64,000 bases of DNA from Tuberibacillus calidus DSM 17572 (GTDB lineage: Bacteria > Bacillota > Bacilli > Bacillales > Sporolactobacillaceae). The stretch is taken from contig NZ_KE387194.1 of assembly GCF_000430685.1 (NCBI RefSeq), positions 4,291-68,290 on the forward strand, in the 5' to 3' direction. Position numbers and translations under genes: made by a program. Shown here piece by piece: positions 53,149-62,004 of this stretch. The stretch's first letter is position 1, and the number at the start of each line of letters is the position of its first letter. The notes under the pieces were generated by a model, which was not told the DNA's origin, ran no database searches, and was given only the letters and a program-made list of their open reading frames with translations.

Positions 53149-53240
53149 GGTAAGAAAGGATATCATTTTTAGGCCAACATAAGGGCAACTAAGGTTCTGC
53201 CTCTGCCTAAAAGGCTTGGCAAAGCTAATTTTTCTTTACA
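53149..53240 (+). repeat. Dispersed ~90-bp intergenic element, best full copy
   Basis: This copy reads GGTAAGAAAGGATATCATT, TTTAGGCCAACATAAGGGC, AACTAAGGTTCTGCC, TCTGCCTAAAAGGCTTGGC, AAAGCTAATTTTTCTTTAC. The first and last nine or so bases are inverted repeats (GGTAAGAAA / TTTCTTTAC), and in other copies GGCTCTGCC pairs with GGCAGAGCC. That is the build of a small non-autonomous (MITE-like) element. It lies between the aceA terminator and the clpE promoter. Confidence 0.8.
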
Positions 53241-53309
53241 CGCATTGGAAGGTAATATAATAAATTTAAACTTAAATGAAAATCATTATAAAAAAATTGG
53301 GCAAAGGGG

Positions 53310-53338
53310 TTGAAAGTCAAAAAAGGTCAGAGTATAAT
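53310..53338 (+). promoter_or_regulatory. clpE promoter
   Basis: TTGAAA and TATAAT are exactly 17 bases apart. A CtsR box overlaps the -35 and spacer. Confidence 0.85.
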
Positions 53339-53436
53339 AAAGGCGTAAGGTCAAAGATAGTCAAACAACAAGGAAGCTCTAAAAATATTTAGAGCGTTAT
53401 TTAAAACCATTAAGGTCAAAGAAAGTCAAAGTCAAA
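53313..53436 (+). promoter_or_regulatory. Three CtsR heat-shock operators
   Basis: Direct heptad repeats of the CtsR type occur at 53313-53331 (AAAGTCAAAAAAGGTCAGA), 53349-53365 (GGTCAAAGATAGTCAAA) and 53414-53430 (GGTCAAAGAAAGTCAAA), with an extra GTCAAA half-site after the third. A GCTCTAAA/TTTAGAGC hairpin (53376-53395) lies between the second and third. Multiple CtsR sites are known for clpE in B. subtilis, where they give very tight repression. Confidence 0.9.
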
Positions 53437-53480
53437 ATAAGAAGTGTGAAAATGAAGCATTGCAGAAGGAGGTTTTTGCT

Positions 53481-55631
53481 ATGCTCTGTGAAAAATGCCA
53501 TATGAATCCTGCAACGATTGAATTAGATTGGCAAATGAACCATCACCATGAACATTTGCAACTCTGTCAAGATTGTTACAATAAAATGCGTGCTGAAGCG
53601 CCTCAATTGAATCTTTTTGGAGGTTCATCTTTTGATGATCTCTTGAAAGGCTTTTTCAGCGATGCCCAAGGCGGACAATTCGCAAACGGCACACCGCATG
53701 TAATGACGGAATCTCCGCATCGCGGTGGTCGTGGCGGGTTGCTCGATCAATTGGGCAAAAACCTAACGGCTGAAGCACAAGCGGGTAAGATTGACCCTGT
53801 CATCGGCCGCGAGAAAGAAATTGAACGCGTCATTGAAACATTAAATCGCCGCAATAAAAACAACCCGGTTTTGATTGGTGATCCGGGTGTTGGTAAAACG
53901 GCCATTGCGGAGGGTCTTGCTCTTCGCATTGTAGAAGGAAAAGTCCCGGCAAAATTAAGGAACAAACAAATTTATGTGCTGGATATGGCAAGCCTTGTTG
54001 CGGGTACTGGAATTCGCGGTCAATTTGAACAAAGGATGCAACAATTGATTCGCGAAATGCAACAACGATCTGACGTGATTGTTTTCATCGATGAAATCCA
54101 TCAAATTGTCGGAGCAGGCTCTGCCGAAGGATCCCAAGACGCCGGCAACATTTTAAAACCGGCTCTAGCTCGCGGCGATATTCAAATCATTGGCGCCACG
54201 ACCTTAAAAGAATATCGGAAAATCGAAAAAGATGCGGCACTTGAGCGCCGATTCCAGCCAATAATTGTCAACGAACCGACGATTGAGCAAGCGATAGCCA
54301 TTTTGAATGGCCTGAAGAAACGCTACGAGGACTATCATGAAGTCACTTATACTGATGAAGCGATTCGCGCCTGTGTCACACTGTCCAATCGCTATATCCA
54401 AGACCGCTATTTGCCAGATAAAGCGATCGACTTGATGGACGAGGCTGGAGCTAAGCTCAATTTGCGGGCGGCTTCGGAAAATGAAACGGAACTCGAAGCC
54501 CAACTTGAAGCGGTGCTAAGGGAAAAAGAAACCGCGACGCGCCAAGAAAACTATGAACGCGCGGCCCAGCTTCGCGATGAAGAACAAAGCTTGCGAGCAA
54601 AAATTGCCGAAGTTAAAGGACAAAATGCCGGTAAGGCCGTCGTCAATAAAGCGGATATTGAAGCGCTCATTGAAGAGAAAACCGGCATTCCGGTGCGTCG
54701 TTTAGAGAAAAACGAACAAGAAAAAATGAAAAACCTTGAAAGCCGTTTGAACGCAAAAGTCATTGGACAAGCGGAAGCCGTTAAAAAAGTGGCGAAAGCG
54801 ATTCGCCGTAATCGCGCAGGTTTCAGGCGTCACCATCGACCGATCGGCTCCTTCCTCTTTGTCGGACCGACCGGTGTCGGTAAAACCGAGTTGTCGAAAA
54901 CGCTGGCGGAAGAACTTTTCGGTGACCGCGAGGCGATGATTCGCTTGGACATGAGTGAATATATGGAAAAACATTCCGTGTCGAAGCTCATCGGTTCGCC
55001 GCCCGGTTACGTCGGCCATGAAGAAGCCGGTCAACTGACGGAAAAAGTGCGCCGCAAACCGTACAGTCTCATCTTGCTTGATGAAGTGGAAAAGGCCCAT
55101 CCAGACGTCATGAATATGTTCTTGCAAATTCTTGAAGATGGCCGCTTGACGGACAGCCAAGGCCGCACCGTAAGTTTTAAAGACACGGTGATCATCATGA
55201 CATCCAATGCCGGCCAAACCGATGTGAAACCGATCAAAGTCGGATTCGGTCAAGTGACGGAAGAGGAAAACAAAAACGATCTATTGGATCGCTTGAAAGA
55301 TTATTTTCGACCGGAATTTCTCAACCGTTTTGACGCTATCGTCGCTTTTTCAGCGCTCAGTCGTGAAGATCTCAAGCAAATCGTTGAACTGATGTTGAAA
55401 GACGTGTATGCGGCGGCGTCTGAGCAAGGCATCACGGTGACCGTTACAGATGCGGCTAAGGAAAAATTAGCTGAACTCGGCTATCATCCGGCCTTTGGTG
55501 CCCGCCCGTTGCGTCGCGTCATCGAAGAAAAAGTTGAAGATGGCATTGCTGAGTTGATGATGGAAGAAAATAATGTTAAAGCAGTCGTCGTCGATGTTGA
55601 CCATGACGATGTCGTTGTAAAAACCGCATAA
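53481..55631 (+). CDS. clpE: ATP-dependent Clp protease ATPase subunit ClpE
   Basis: A 716-residue Hsp100 unfoldase. It starts with the ClpE-specific zinc finger (Cys3, Cys6, Cys29, Cys32; MLCEKC and CQDC), which replaces the usual N-domain. The first AAA+ module has GDPGVGKT at 133-140 and [12 protein letters not shown] short UVR-type coiled linker ([18 protein letters not shown]) is followed by the second module with GPTGVGKTE (462-470) and [21 protein letters not shown]. It feeds heat-damaged proteins to ClpP. ATG 53481 lies eight bases behind AAGGAGG. It is monocistronic under CtsR control. The complete clpP needed as partner is not in this window; only a truncated copy is. Confidence 0.97.
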   Translation: MLCEKCHMNPATIELDWQMNHHHEHLQLCQDCYNKMRAEAPQLNLFGGSSFDDLLKGFFSDAQGGQFANGTPHVMTESPHRGGRGGLLDQLGKNLTAEAQAGKIDPVIGREKEIERVIETLNRRNKNNPVLIGDPGVGKTAIAEGLALRIVEGKVPAKLRNKQIYVLDMASLVAGTGIRGQFEQRMQQLIREMQQRSDVIVFIDEIHQIVGAGSAEGSQDAGNILKPALARGDIQIIGATTLKEYRKIEKDAALERRFQPIIVNEPTIEQAIAILNGLKKRYEDYHEVTYTDEAIRACVTLSNRYIQDRYLPDKAIDLMDEAGAKLNLRAASENETELEAQLEAVLREKETATRQENYERAAQLRDEEQSLRAKIAEVKGQNAGKAVVNKADIEALIEEKTGIPVRRLEKNEQEKMKNLESRLNAKVIGQAEAVKKVAKAIRRNRAGFRRHHRPIGSFLFVGPTGVGKTELSKTLAEELFGDREAMIRLDMSEYMEKHSVSKLIGSPPGYVGHEEAGQLTEKVRRKPYSLILLDEVEKAHPDVMNMFLQILEDGRLTDSQGRTVSFKDTVIIMTSNAGQTDVKPIKVGFGQVTEEENKNDLLDRLKDYFRPEFLNRFDAIVAFSALSREDLKQIVELMLKDVYAAASEQGITVTVTDAAKEKLAELGYHPAFGARPLRRVIEEKVEDGIAELMMEENNVKAVVVDVDHDDVVVKTA

Positions 55632-55635
55632 AGAG

Positions 55636-55693
55636 AGGTGGACTTGAAAGAACCTGGCCATAAAAGGACGGGTTCTCCGGGTCCACCTTTTTT
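55636..55693 (+). terminator. Terminator of clpE
   Basis: AGGTGGAC and GTCCACCT pair around an inner GAACC/GGTTC stem, followed by TTTTTT. Confidence 0.85.
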
Positions 55694-55829
55694 AGTCTAA
55701 ATAGAAGAAATAGTGCGGAGCAGGCAGGACCATTGGCATGTTTTAAAGGATTTGGAAATGAAGGATTTTCCTCCGGAATAAAAATAAATATATAATGGTA
55801 GTGTCAGCGGGTTGGGAGGGAAGTCCTTT

Positions 55830-56102
55830 ATGGAAATAACGGTCCCCTATATACTCATTCGAGTCGTCATCGGCATCATCTTATGTATTATTGCCGGAAT
55901 CTTGCAGTACCGATTCCGCAACATTAATCTTATTTATTTTCTGCTCGTTCTGTTTGTGATCGGCGGAATTGTTTGCCTGATTCTTGCCGATGAAATTCTC
56001 TACATACTGTTAACCATTTATTTTATCTTTACAACAGCCGCCTGCGCCTTTATTCGATTCATTCGCTTCATAAGAGACTATCGGAGAAAAAAAGCAAAAT
56101 AA
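55830..56102 (+). CDS. Small membrane protein with three helices
   Basis: A 90-residue hydrophobic protein with three membrane segments (ILIRVVIGIILCIIAGIL, IYFLLVLFVIGGIVCLIL and ILYILLTIYFIFTTAACAFI) and a strongly basic C-terminus (RFIRDYRRKKAK) that would face the cytoplasm. No family recognised. GGGAGGG is eight bases before ATG 55830; an ATG six codons upstream overlaps the ribosome site. It lies alone between clpE and the restriction genes. Confidence 0.7.
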   Translation: MEITVPYILIRVVIGIILCIIAGILQYRFRNINLIYFLLVLFVIGGIVCLILADEILYILLTIYFIFTTAACAFIRFIRFIRDYRRKKAK

Positions 56103-56107
56103 CGAAG

Positions 56108-56137
56108 AAAGAGGACTCGGATGATCGGTCCTCTTTT
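56108..56137. terminator. Bidirectional terminator between membrane protein and restriction gene
   Basis: AAAGAGGAC and GTCCTCTTT around 11 bases, with T-runs on the plus strand side. Confidence 0.75.
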
Positions 56138-56142
56138 CACTT

Positions 56143-56901
56143 TCAACCTATGACCGCCTTTTGGGCACCGAGGATGAGGCTGTTATCATTTCGTTCTTTT
56201 GCGGCTAAAATTTTTTCATAAAGCTCCTCGGCATGGCATTCATAGATGGAAAATTCATCAATGTTTTCATGGTTAAGATGGAGCTGCCCTTCGCCAACAT
56301 TGCCGCGGTGCTGGCCGGTTGAATAGTAAGGATTCATCTCCACTTCTTTTGATGAAAGCACCCAATAACGAATGACATCCCGCCAAACAGCGATCCAAAC
56401 AAAAACATCACAGCAACCGGGCTTGATTTGCTGGAAGTTCATGTTAAACGGAAGGGGAGAGTTTGACGACAGAGCCTTAACATACAAAGGTTCCTTGCTG
56501 TTGAAATCCACCGCTCTCGATGCTTTCACTTCGATTTTAATGTTTTCCAAGAAGAAATCATACTGGCCCGAGTAGTTTGGATCTAGCTTCTTGGACGGTT
56601 TTTTCAATTGAGGCACAAGCTCATGTAGATAATTTTGGGCCCATTTTTCACCAAAGCCCCGCGGGGCACTGATTTCAAAAATCCCAAGATAGCGGTTGTT
56701 TTCAATGTAGTTTTTCCGAAGTTCATAGTAATCCGCAAGAGACAGCTTCCCTTTTCCGATTAACGTCGCGATCATATATTCGAATGCATTGAACGGAAAA
56801 ACCGATTCCAATTGCCGCATTTGTTCTGCAATCTCTTCATGCTCATCAAGTTCGGCGATTAGTGATTCCAGCTTTTTTCTTAAGTTGTCCAAAGGCTTCA
56901 C
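56143..56901 (-). CDS. Putative type II restriction endonuclease (PD-(D/E)xK)
   Basis: A 252-residue protein whose centre holds a PD-(D/E)xK nuclease core: Asp115 in GQYDFFLENIKIEVKAS and the Glu124-x-Lys126 pair nine residues on, which together bind the Mg ions for DNA cleavage. The N-terminal 50 residues are a helical coil. Later come several aromatic-rich strands (VFVWIAVWRDVIRYWVLSSKEV) that may form the recognition part. It overlaps the methyltransferase stop by four bases (ATGA), so the two are co-translated, methylase first. That is the safe order for a restriction system. Sequence specificity cannot be read. No ATPase motif, so it should act alone or as a dimer. Confidence 0.78.
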   Translation of the reverse strand: MKPLDNLRKKLESLIAELDEHEEIAEQMRQLESVFPFNAFEYMIATLIGKGKLSLADYYELRKNYIENNRYLGIFEISAPRGFGEKWAQNYLHELVPQLKKPSKKLDPNYSGQYDFFLENIKIEVKASRAVDFNSKEPLYVKALSSNSPLPFNMNFQQIKPGCCDVFVWIAVWRDVIRYWVLSSKEVEMNPYYSTGQHRGNVGEGQLHLNHENIDEFSIYECHAEELYEKILAAKERNDNSLILGAQKAVIG

Positions 56902-58997
56902 CTCGAAAGAAATTTGGTCCGCACTCTCTGTTTAATCACATCGATTTCAGATGGCGTGAAGTGATAGAGGCGCATAATGTGGTCATCAATTTCCTCATAA
57001 ATACGGCTCCGTTCGTTTTTGTCTTCTGTATCCATCAGTTTTTCAACAAGCTCAACGATGAGGTGCTCGTCGGTGGATGAAGCCGGTGGAATCGGGATCG
57101 CTTCAATATGCTGGCGCAACACCTTCACTGATGCAAACGATAGTTCATGGAAAAATTGCGCCGCCCGGGAATTCAGAACGGCCAAAATGTATTTGACGGA
57201 CCGATTCGGGATCCGCGGGATGACGACATTAGCGCTATTCAAAGAAAGCGTTCCATGATTATCGTACGAAAAAACAAGCTGTTCGTTAATGAAACGATAG
57301 ATGAGTTTTTCTTTTGCCCGGTACCATTTTTCCGGAGCCACTTGCTGAAAGCGTTCCGGTTGAAAAATCATGTATTGTTCGCTCGAATAGAAATTAAATT
57401 TAAAAACATCACCACCGCGAATGACCGGTTCCGCCCCGTCCACGGGTTCATCAAGGACGAATTCTTGATTATTTCCCGTCACAATGCCGAGTGCGAAATC
57501 CGCCTGGTCTTTTAAAAATTCAACCCCGGAAAGCGTCCGCATATGATCCAGCACGTCTTCTTCGGCATCCGATGCCCTGACGTTAAAAATGGTTCTTTCA
57601 TTTTTTGAAAAGCGGCTTTGGGAAACCGTGTAATGCTTGTCCTCATGGACGACCATGATCTCATGATTATCGGCTACTTTTGTGGTTTTTCGCGCGGTGA
57701 CCAAGATGGATGGCGCAAACACCTTTGAAAAACGATGCCCCAATAGGTTGATTTGACAGAGTTCGGCTTGTTCAATCAGGAATTTTCTCGTTGTCTCATG
57801 AATTTGCACATTCAGTAAAGATTCCGGCAAGACATAGGATAAAATCCCGCCGGGTTTGAGGACATCGATCCCATACTCAATAAAAAGGTCAAAGGACTCT
57901 AGCGGCCCGTTTGCGGTGACAAATTTCTGCCTTAAAAGTTCGGCTTCTTCATCAGAAAAGCTGTAGCCCCATGGGGGATTTCCGATGACAAGGTCAAAGG
58001 TGTCGTCATTTTCTGCCCCGAACAACGTGCCATAAGTTGCCAAAGTATCTTGTTCGCGAATGTGAAGAAGGCAATGCTCCTGATCGTCATAAGGCGTTTC
58101 CAAAAGTAACAAGAGGTTGATTTTTGTAAGTATCACAGCCGTTGGGTCAATGTCCCAGGCATATAACGATTCCGAAAGCAGCGCTTTTTCAGCCGCTTCC
58201 ACTGACCATCCGTTTTCAAGAAGGCGCCTTTTCAACTCGATAAAAAGCCGGATCATGAAATTGCCCGAGCCGCAGCAAGGATCCACGACCCGCGGCGTCA
58301 AGGAGCGATCCATGTATCGGAGGCTTTGGTTGATGAGCTGGTCGACGATGTCGGAAGGCGTGTAGTACGACCCTTTATTTTTTCGGGTACCAAGACTCGA
58401 TAATGACATATATAAAAGGCCGAGCAGATCATCACCTTCAATAAAAGGGAGATGCATGTTTCGGATTTTCCGTAAAATGGTTTTATCCTCTTCATTTAAA
58501 GGTTGGGCCGGATTAAAAAGTTCATGGAAGACAGTTCGATAACTGCCAAGTGCCCACCGCCCGTTTTGGAGACCCTCTGTCAGGCTGACATCTGTTTCTG
58601 GTACATGAAGAAGACGCCTTTCCACCAATAAATTCAGGGCGATTTCATATAAAATGAGCCTCAGATCGATTTTTTCATTTGTATGGCTCACCCAATGTAA
58701 AATCGTTTCCGCCGCCTCTAAATAAACTTTTGATGAGACGTATTCCGCTGGGATAACATGTCCTTTCACGGCCTTTTTGTTTCGTCGGCTTTTTAAACGA
58801 TGAGATTTGCCCGATGCGATTTCTTCGACGAGTTTTTCGATCGCCTTTCTCTCAAAAAGGAGTCTGCGGTTTTCTTTCTCCACTGGTTGCAATTTTCCAG
58901 CCTTTACCCAATTACGGACGGTGGCTTGGGAGACAGAGAGCATCGCCGCGGTCTCCCTTATATCAACATAAGTTGGCTGCATAACGGTGCTTTTCAT
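56898..58997 (-). CDS. N6-adenine DNA methyltransferase with N-terminal HTH (type II R-M)
   Basis: A 699-residue modification enzyme. Residues 8-58 are an excisionase/MerR-like helix-turn-helix (VDIRETAAMLSVSQATVRNWVKAGKL). A helical region to about 205 follows, then the gamma-class adenine methylase core: KGSYYTP (208-214, motif X), VVDPCCGSGNF (237-247, AdoMet loop) and DLVIGNPPW (335-343, catalytic NPPW). A C-terminal target-recognition domain of the TaqI/Eco57I type ends with an AAQFF-like stretch and a helical tail. AAGGGG precedes the ATG. The fused DNA-binding head is unusual for a separate-subunit system and could make the enzyme its own transcriptional controller. It is followed, with overlap, by the nuclease gene. 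Confidence 0.88.
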   Translation of the reverse strand: MKSTVMQPTYVDIRETAAMLSVSQATVRNWVKAGKLQPVEKENRRLLFERKAIEKLVEEIASGKSHRLKSRRNKKAVKGHVIPAEYVSSKVYLEAAETILHWVSHTNEKIDLRLILYEIALNLLVERRLLHVPETDVSLTEGLQNGRWALGSYRTVFHELFNPAQPLNEEDKTILRKIRNMHLPFIEGDDLLGLLYMSLSSLGTRKNKGSYYTPSDIVDQLINQSLRYMDRSLTPRVVDPCCGSGNFMIRLFIELKRRLLENGWSVEAAEKALLSESLYAWDIDPTAVILTKINLLLLLETPYDDQEHCLLHIREQDTLATYGTLFGAENDDTFDLVIGNPPWGYSFSDEEAELLRQKFVTANGPLESFDLFIEYGIDVLKPGGILSYVLPESLLNVQIHETTRKFLIEQAELCQINLLGHRFSKVFAPSILVTARKTTKVADNHEIMVVHEDKHYTVSQSRFSKNERTIFNVRASDAEEDVLDHMRTLSGVEFLKDQADFALGIVTGNNQEFVLDEPVDGAEPVIRGGDVFKFNFYSSEQYMIFQPERFQQVAPEKWYRAKEKLIYRFINEQLVFSYDNHGTLSLNSANVVIPRIPNRSVKYILAVLNSRAAQFFHELSFASVKVLRQHIEAIPIPPASSTDEHLIVELVEKLMDTEDKNERSRIYEEIDDHIMRLYHFTPSEIDVIKQRVRTKFLSR

Positions 58998-59320
58998 GTT
59001 CTTTCCCCTTAACGTGTTGTCTTACTCCTATATAGTCTAACACAAGCACCCTAGAAAAGGTGCCTTGATCCCCAAATAGTGAGGTGGAAAAATGGATGTA
59101 TTCGGCTAGGACTAAAGATATAATAAATATGGGAATCATCGTTAAAGCAAAATGTGGAAAAAAGTGGGCTTGTGAAGCTTTTTTTGCCTTGGATACAATC
59201 CGTATACAGTAAAGCCGCCAATGCTTCCAGCCATCATGTTGCTAGACGATGAACGATTTGAGAGATCAGGCGAAAATTGATGCAGCGCCTTGATCCGTCT
59301 TTAAAACGAGGAGGGAAAAT
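58998..59320. other. Divergent intergenic region of the R-M genes and AIM24 gene
   Basis: About 320 bases without a gene. It holds CCTATATAGTC near 59025, a partly symmetric site just upstream of the methylase start that could bind its HTH head, a short hairpin (GCACC/GGTGC, about 59047-59064), and a TATAAT word near 59117 facing the AIM24-family gene. No terminator needed here. Confidence 0.4.
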
Positions 59321-60115
59321 ATGAACAATCACGACATCGACTATAAAATTTACGGGGATGATATGCAATTCGTGGAAATCGAATTGGATCCGAATGAAAC
59401 GACGATTGCTGAAGCGGGCAGCCTCATGATGATGGATGATGCCATTGAAATGGAAACGATTTTCGGTGATGGCAGTAATCAAGGCGGCTTTATGGGGAAA
59501 TTACTGGGAGCCGGGAAACGCCTGCTGACGGGCGAAAGTTTGTTTATGACGGCATTTACTAACAGGGGTAGCGGAAAAAGACATGTGTCCTTTGCCGCCC
59601 CTTATCCTGGTAAAATCATCCCGATGGATTTAAGCGAGTTAGGTGGCAAAATCATTTGTCAGAAGGATGCCTTTCTTTGTGCCGCAAAAGGTGTTAGCGT
59701 TGGCATCGAGTTTCAGCGTAAGCTTGGCACCGGCTTTTTCGGCGGTGAAGGTTTTATTATGGAGAAATTGGAAGGCGATGGTCTCGCGTTTGTGCATGCG
59801 GGCGGAACAATTAAAGAAATCGACCTTGCCTCCGGCGAACTGTTGCGCGTCGATACCGGCTGCCTCGTGGCTATGACACAATACGTCGATTATAATATCG
59901 AAATGGTCCGCGGCATTAAGACCGCTTTATTTGGCGGCGAGGGCCTGTTCTTTGCGACATTAAGAGGTCCGGGGAAAGTGTGGGTGCAATCCCTCCCGTT
60001 CAGCCGTTTGGCAAGCCGCGTCTTTAGCGCAGCCCCGCAAATCCCGGGCGGAAAAAGCCGCGGTGAAGGCAGCCTCCTAGGCGGCGTATGGAACTTGTTA
60101 GACGGCGATGATTAA
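59321..60115 (+). CDS. AIM24 / TIGR00266-family protein
   Basis: A 264-residue protein with the AIM24 beta-sandwich: [27 protein letters not shown], then a Gly-rich middle ([23 protein letters not shown]), [29 protein letters not shown] and [37 protein letters not shown]. Eukaryotic AIM24 is mitochondrial; bacterial members have no proven function but are often linked to tellurite or envelope stress. The core is complete. GAGGAGGG precedes the ATG. It diverges from the restriction-modification pair and is monocistronic. Confidence 0.9.
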   Translation: MNNHDIDYKIYGDDMQFVEIELDPNETTIAEAGSLMMMDDAIEMETIFGDGSNQGGFMGKLLGAGKRLLTGESLFMTAFTNRGSGKRHVSFAAPYPGKIIPMDLSELGGKIICQKDAFLCAAKGVSVGIEFQRKLGTGFFGGEGFIMEKLEGDGLAFVHAGGTIKEIDLASGELLRVDTGCLVAMTQYVDYNIEMVRGIKTALFGGEGLFFATLRGPGKVWVQSLPFSRLASRVFSAAPQIPGGKSRGEGSLLGGVWNLLDGDD

Positions 60116-60165
60116 TTTTTAGCGATCGCTCGGCGTATGGAGCCGATCTGGAATCAGCTTCTCGG

Positions 60166-60191
60166 CAGCCGCCCGCTGGCATGGGCGGCTG
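60166..60191 (+). terminator. GC-rich hairpin after AIM24-family gene
   Basis: CAGCCGCCC and GGGCGGCTG form a perfect 9-bp stem with an 8-base loop but no T-run. It could be a Rho-dependent or weak terminator. Confidence 0.5.
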
Positions 60192-60344
60192 TCTGAGGTT
60201 CTTTCGGCCATTTTGAGGTGAGAAGGAGATCAATAGGCCTTTCAGATTGATTTTACCGAATGGGTGGAATAGCAGCCTTTCGGTTCATCAGCGGCTGAAA
60301 CGTTGCACAACATCCAGATATTGACGATTTTTGATGTTATACAA

Positions 60345-60372
60345 AAAAGACCGGGTGGATGCCCGGCTTTTC
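60345..60372. terminator. Terminator-like hairpin in the 60 kb gap
   Basis: AAAAGACCGGG and CCCGGCTTTT around TGGATG, with T-rich tails. No gene nearby clearly uses it, except the AIM24-family gene 230 bases upstream. Confidence 0.6.
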
Positions 60373-60404
60373 TTATCAACTTTTTCCTTTTATAAAGATT
60401 GTGT

Positions 60405-60650
60405 ATCAGTTGAAAGGGTTCCGGGCGGGAAAATGATATGCAATTTCAGATTGCGTATCAAAATGCTGGCCATTGAGGCGAGAAATGATATGCTTTTTTG
60501 AATTTCGGTTAAAAATCCATCCATAATTTCCCATTTTTAAAAATTGCATATCAGTTGTAAGGCTTCCGGGCGGGAAAATAATATGCAATTTCAGATTGCG
60601 CATCAAATTGCCGGCCATTGAGGCGAGAAATGATATGCTTTTTGGTTCTA
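60405..60650. repeat. Direct repeat, 145-bp period, two copies
   Basis: The block TTCCGGGCGGGAAAATGATA (second copy TTCCGGGCGGGAAAATAATA) starts at 60419 and 60564. Each is followed by GCAATTTCAGATTGCG, GCCATTGAGGCGAGAAATGA and TATGCTTTTT. The rest of the gap to 60851 has no gene; it holds the promoter region of the reductase gene. Confidence 0.85.
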
Positions 60651-60851
60651 GCAAGAAACTCTATCTTTTTTTAGTCGAGCATAAGGACGCTATGGTCCTG
60701 CCATTTGCCAAAAATATCGTTTTCTTTAAAGGTTTTACACTAGAAAAGTTTTGCGCAAACGCGTTTGATATATTAAGCTGATAGTGTAAGTTTTTTTGTC
60801 TAACAAAAAATAGTTTTCTTATAAATAGAGGATAACCACAGGGGTGAAACC

Positions 60852-61850
60852 ATGAGCGAAAAAGAACTTTTTGATGTCACGATCATTGGCGGCGGCCCGA
60901 CGGGGTTGTTCACCGCCTTTTATAGTGGCATGAGACAGATGAAAACGAAGATTATTGAAAGCATGCCGCAGCTGGGTGGGCAACTGACTGCCCTTTATCC
61001 CGAAAAATATATTTACGATGTGGCTGGTTTTCCGAGGATTAAGGCCTGGGACCTCGTAGAAAATCTCATTGAACAAGCGAAGCAATTTGATCCTACCATC
61101 GTTTTGGAGGAATCGGTCGAAACGCTAGAAAAACAAGAAGACGGCACTTTTATTCTCAGGACTAGCGATGGCAGCGAGCATTATACCAGAACCGTGATCA
61201 TTACGGCGGGAGTAGGTGCTTTTCAACCGCGGCGCCTGGATCTGGAAAATGAAAAAATGTATGAAGGAAAAACACTCCATTATTTTGTGAAAGACATGAA
61301 CCGATTTAAGGGGAAAAAAGTTGTTATCTCCGGTGGCGGCGATTCGGCGGTTGACTGGGCCAATATGCTTGAGCCGATTGCTGAAAAAGTTTACATCGTT
61401 CACCGGCGGGATAAGTTCCGCGCCCATGAACGCAGTGTTGAGCAGATGTTGCAATCAAGCGTTGTGGTCAAAACGCCATTTGTCATTACCGAATTGCATG
61501 GCGACGGCGACAACATTCACGAAGTCGTCATTCAAACACCAAAGGGAGAAAATACGGAAACGATTGAAGTGGATGAGGTCATCGTTAACCATGGTTTTAT
61601 TTCCGCTCTCGGCCCCATTAAAGACTGGGGGCTTGAGATCGAGAAGAATTCCATCGTAGTCAATACGAAGATGGAAACCAATATCGAAGGGGTGTATGCG
61701 GCGGGCGACGTCACCACTTATCCTGGTAAAGTCAAACTCATTGCCACGGGATTCGGTGAAGGGCCAACGGCTGTGAATAATGCCAAATCCTATCTTGACC
61801 CTAAAGCGCGTACCCAACCGATGCACAGTACTTCGATGTTCGGGCAATAA
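60852..61850 (+). CDS. Ferredoxin--NADP(+) reductase, YumC type
   Basis: A 332-residue FAD flavoprotein of the thioredoxin-reductase-like FNR class. FAD motif [16 protein letters not shown] (11-26), NADPH motif [17 protein letters not shown] (about 157-173), [12 protein letters not shown], and the C-terminal [22 protein letters not shown] typical of this class. The CxxC pair of true thioredoxin reductases is absent, so it moves electrons from NADPH to ferredoxin or flavodoxin, as B. subtilis YumC does. GGGGTG precedes the ATG. It is monocistronic with a strong terminator. Confidence 0.95.
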   Translation: MSEKELFDVTIIGGGPTGLFTAFYSGMRQMKTKIIESMPQLGGQLTALYPEKYIYDVAGFPRIKAWDLVENLIEQAKQFDPTIVLEESVETLEKQEDGTFILRTSDGSEHYTRTVIITAGVGAFQPRRLDLENEKMYEGKTLHYFVKDMNRFKGKKVVISGGGDSAVDWANMLEPIAEKVYIVHRRDKFRAHERSVEQMLQSSVVVKTPFVITELHGDGDNIHEVVIQTPKGENTETIEVDEVIVNHGFISALGPIKDWGLEIEKNSIVVNTKMETNIEGVYAAGDVTTYPGKVKLIATGFGEGPTAVNNAKSYLDPKARTQPMHSTSMFGQ

Positions 61851-61946
61851 AAAGATAGGCGTCATTGTTGCCCGATCGGCTTAGGACAAGGGTCTATTTT
61901 AAGCCAAAAAAGCCGACCATATCAAGCCTCACATAAAAATTATAGG

Positions 61947-61988
61947 AAAACAGCTGAGACTGGTTCACGAAGTCTTCAGCTGTTTTTT
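61947..61988 (+). terminator. Terminator between reductase gene and gltC
   Basis: AAAACAGCTGA and TCAGCTGTTTT with an inner GACT/AGTC pair, then seven T. Probably serves both converging genes. Confidence 0.85.
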
Positions 61989-62004
61989 TATGCGCCACTA
62001 TATT

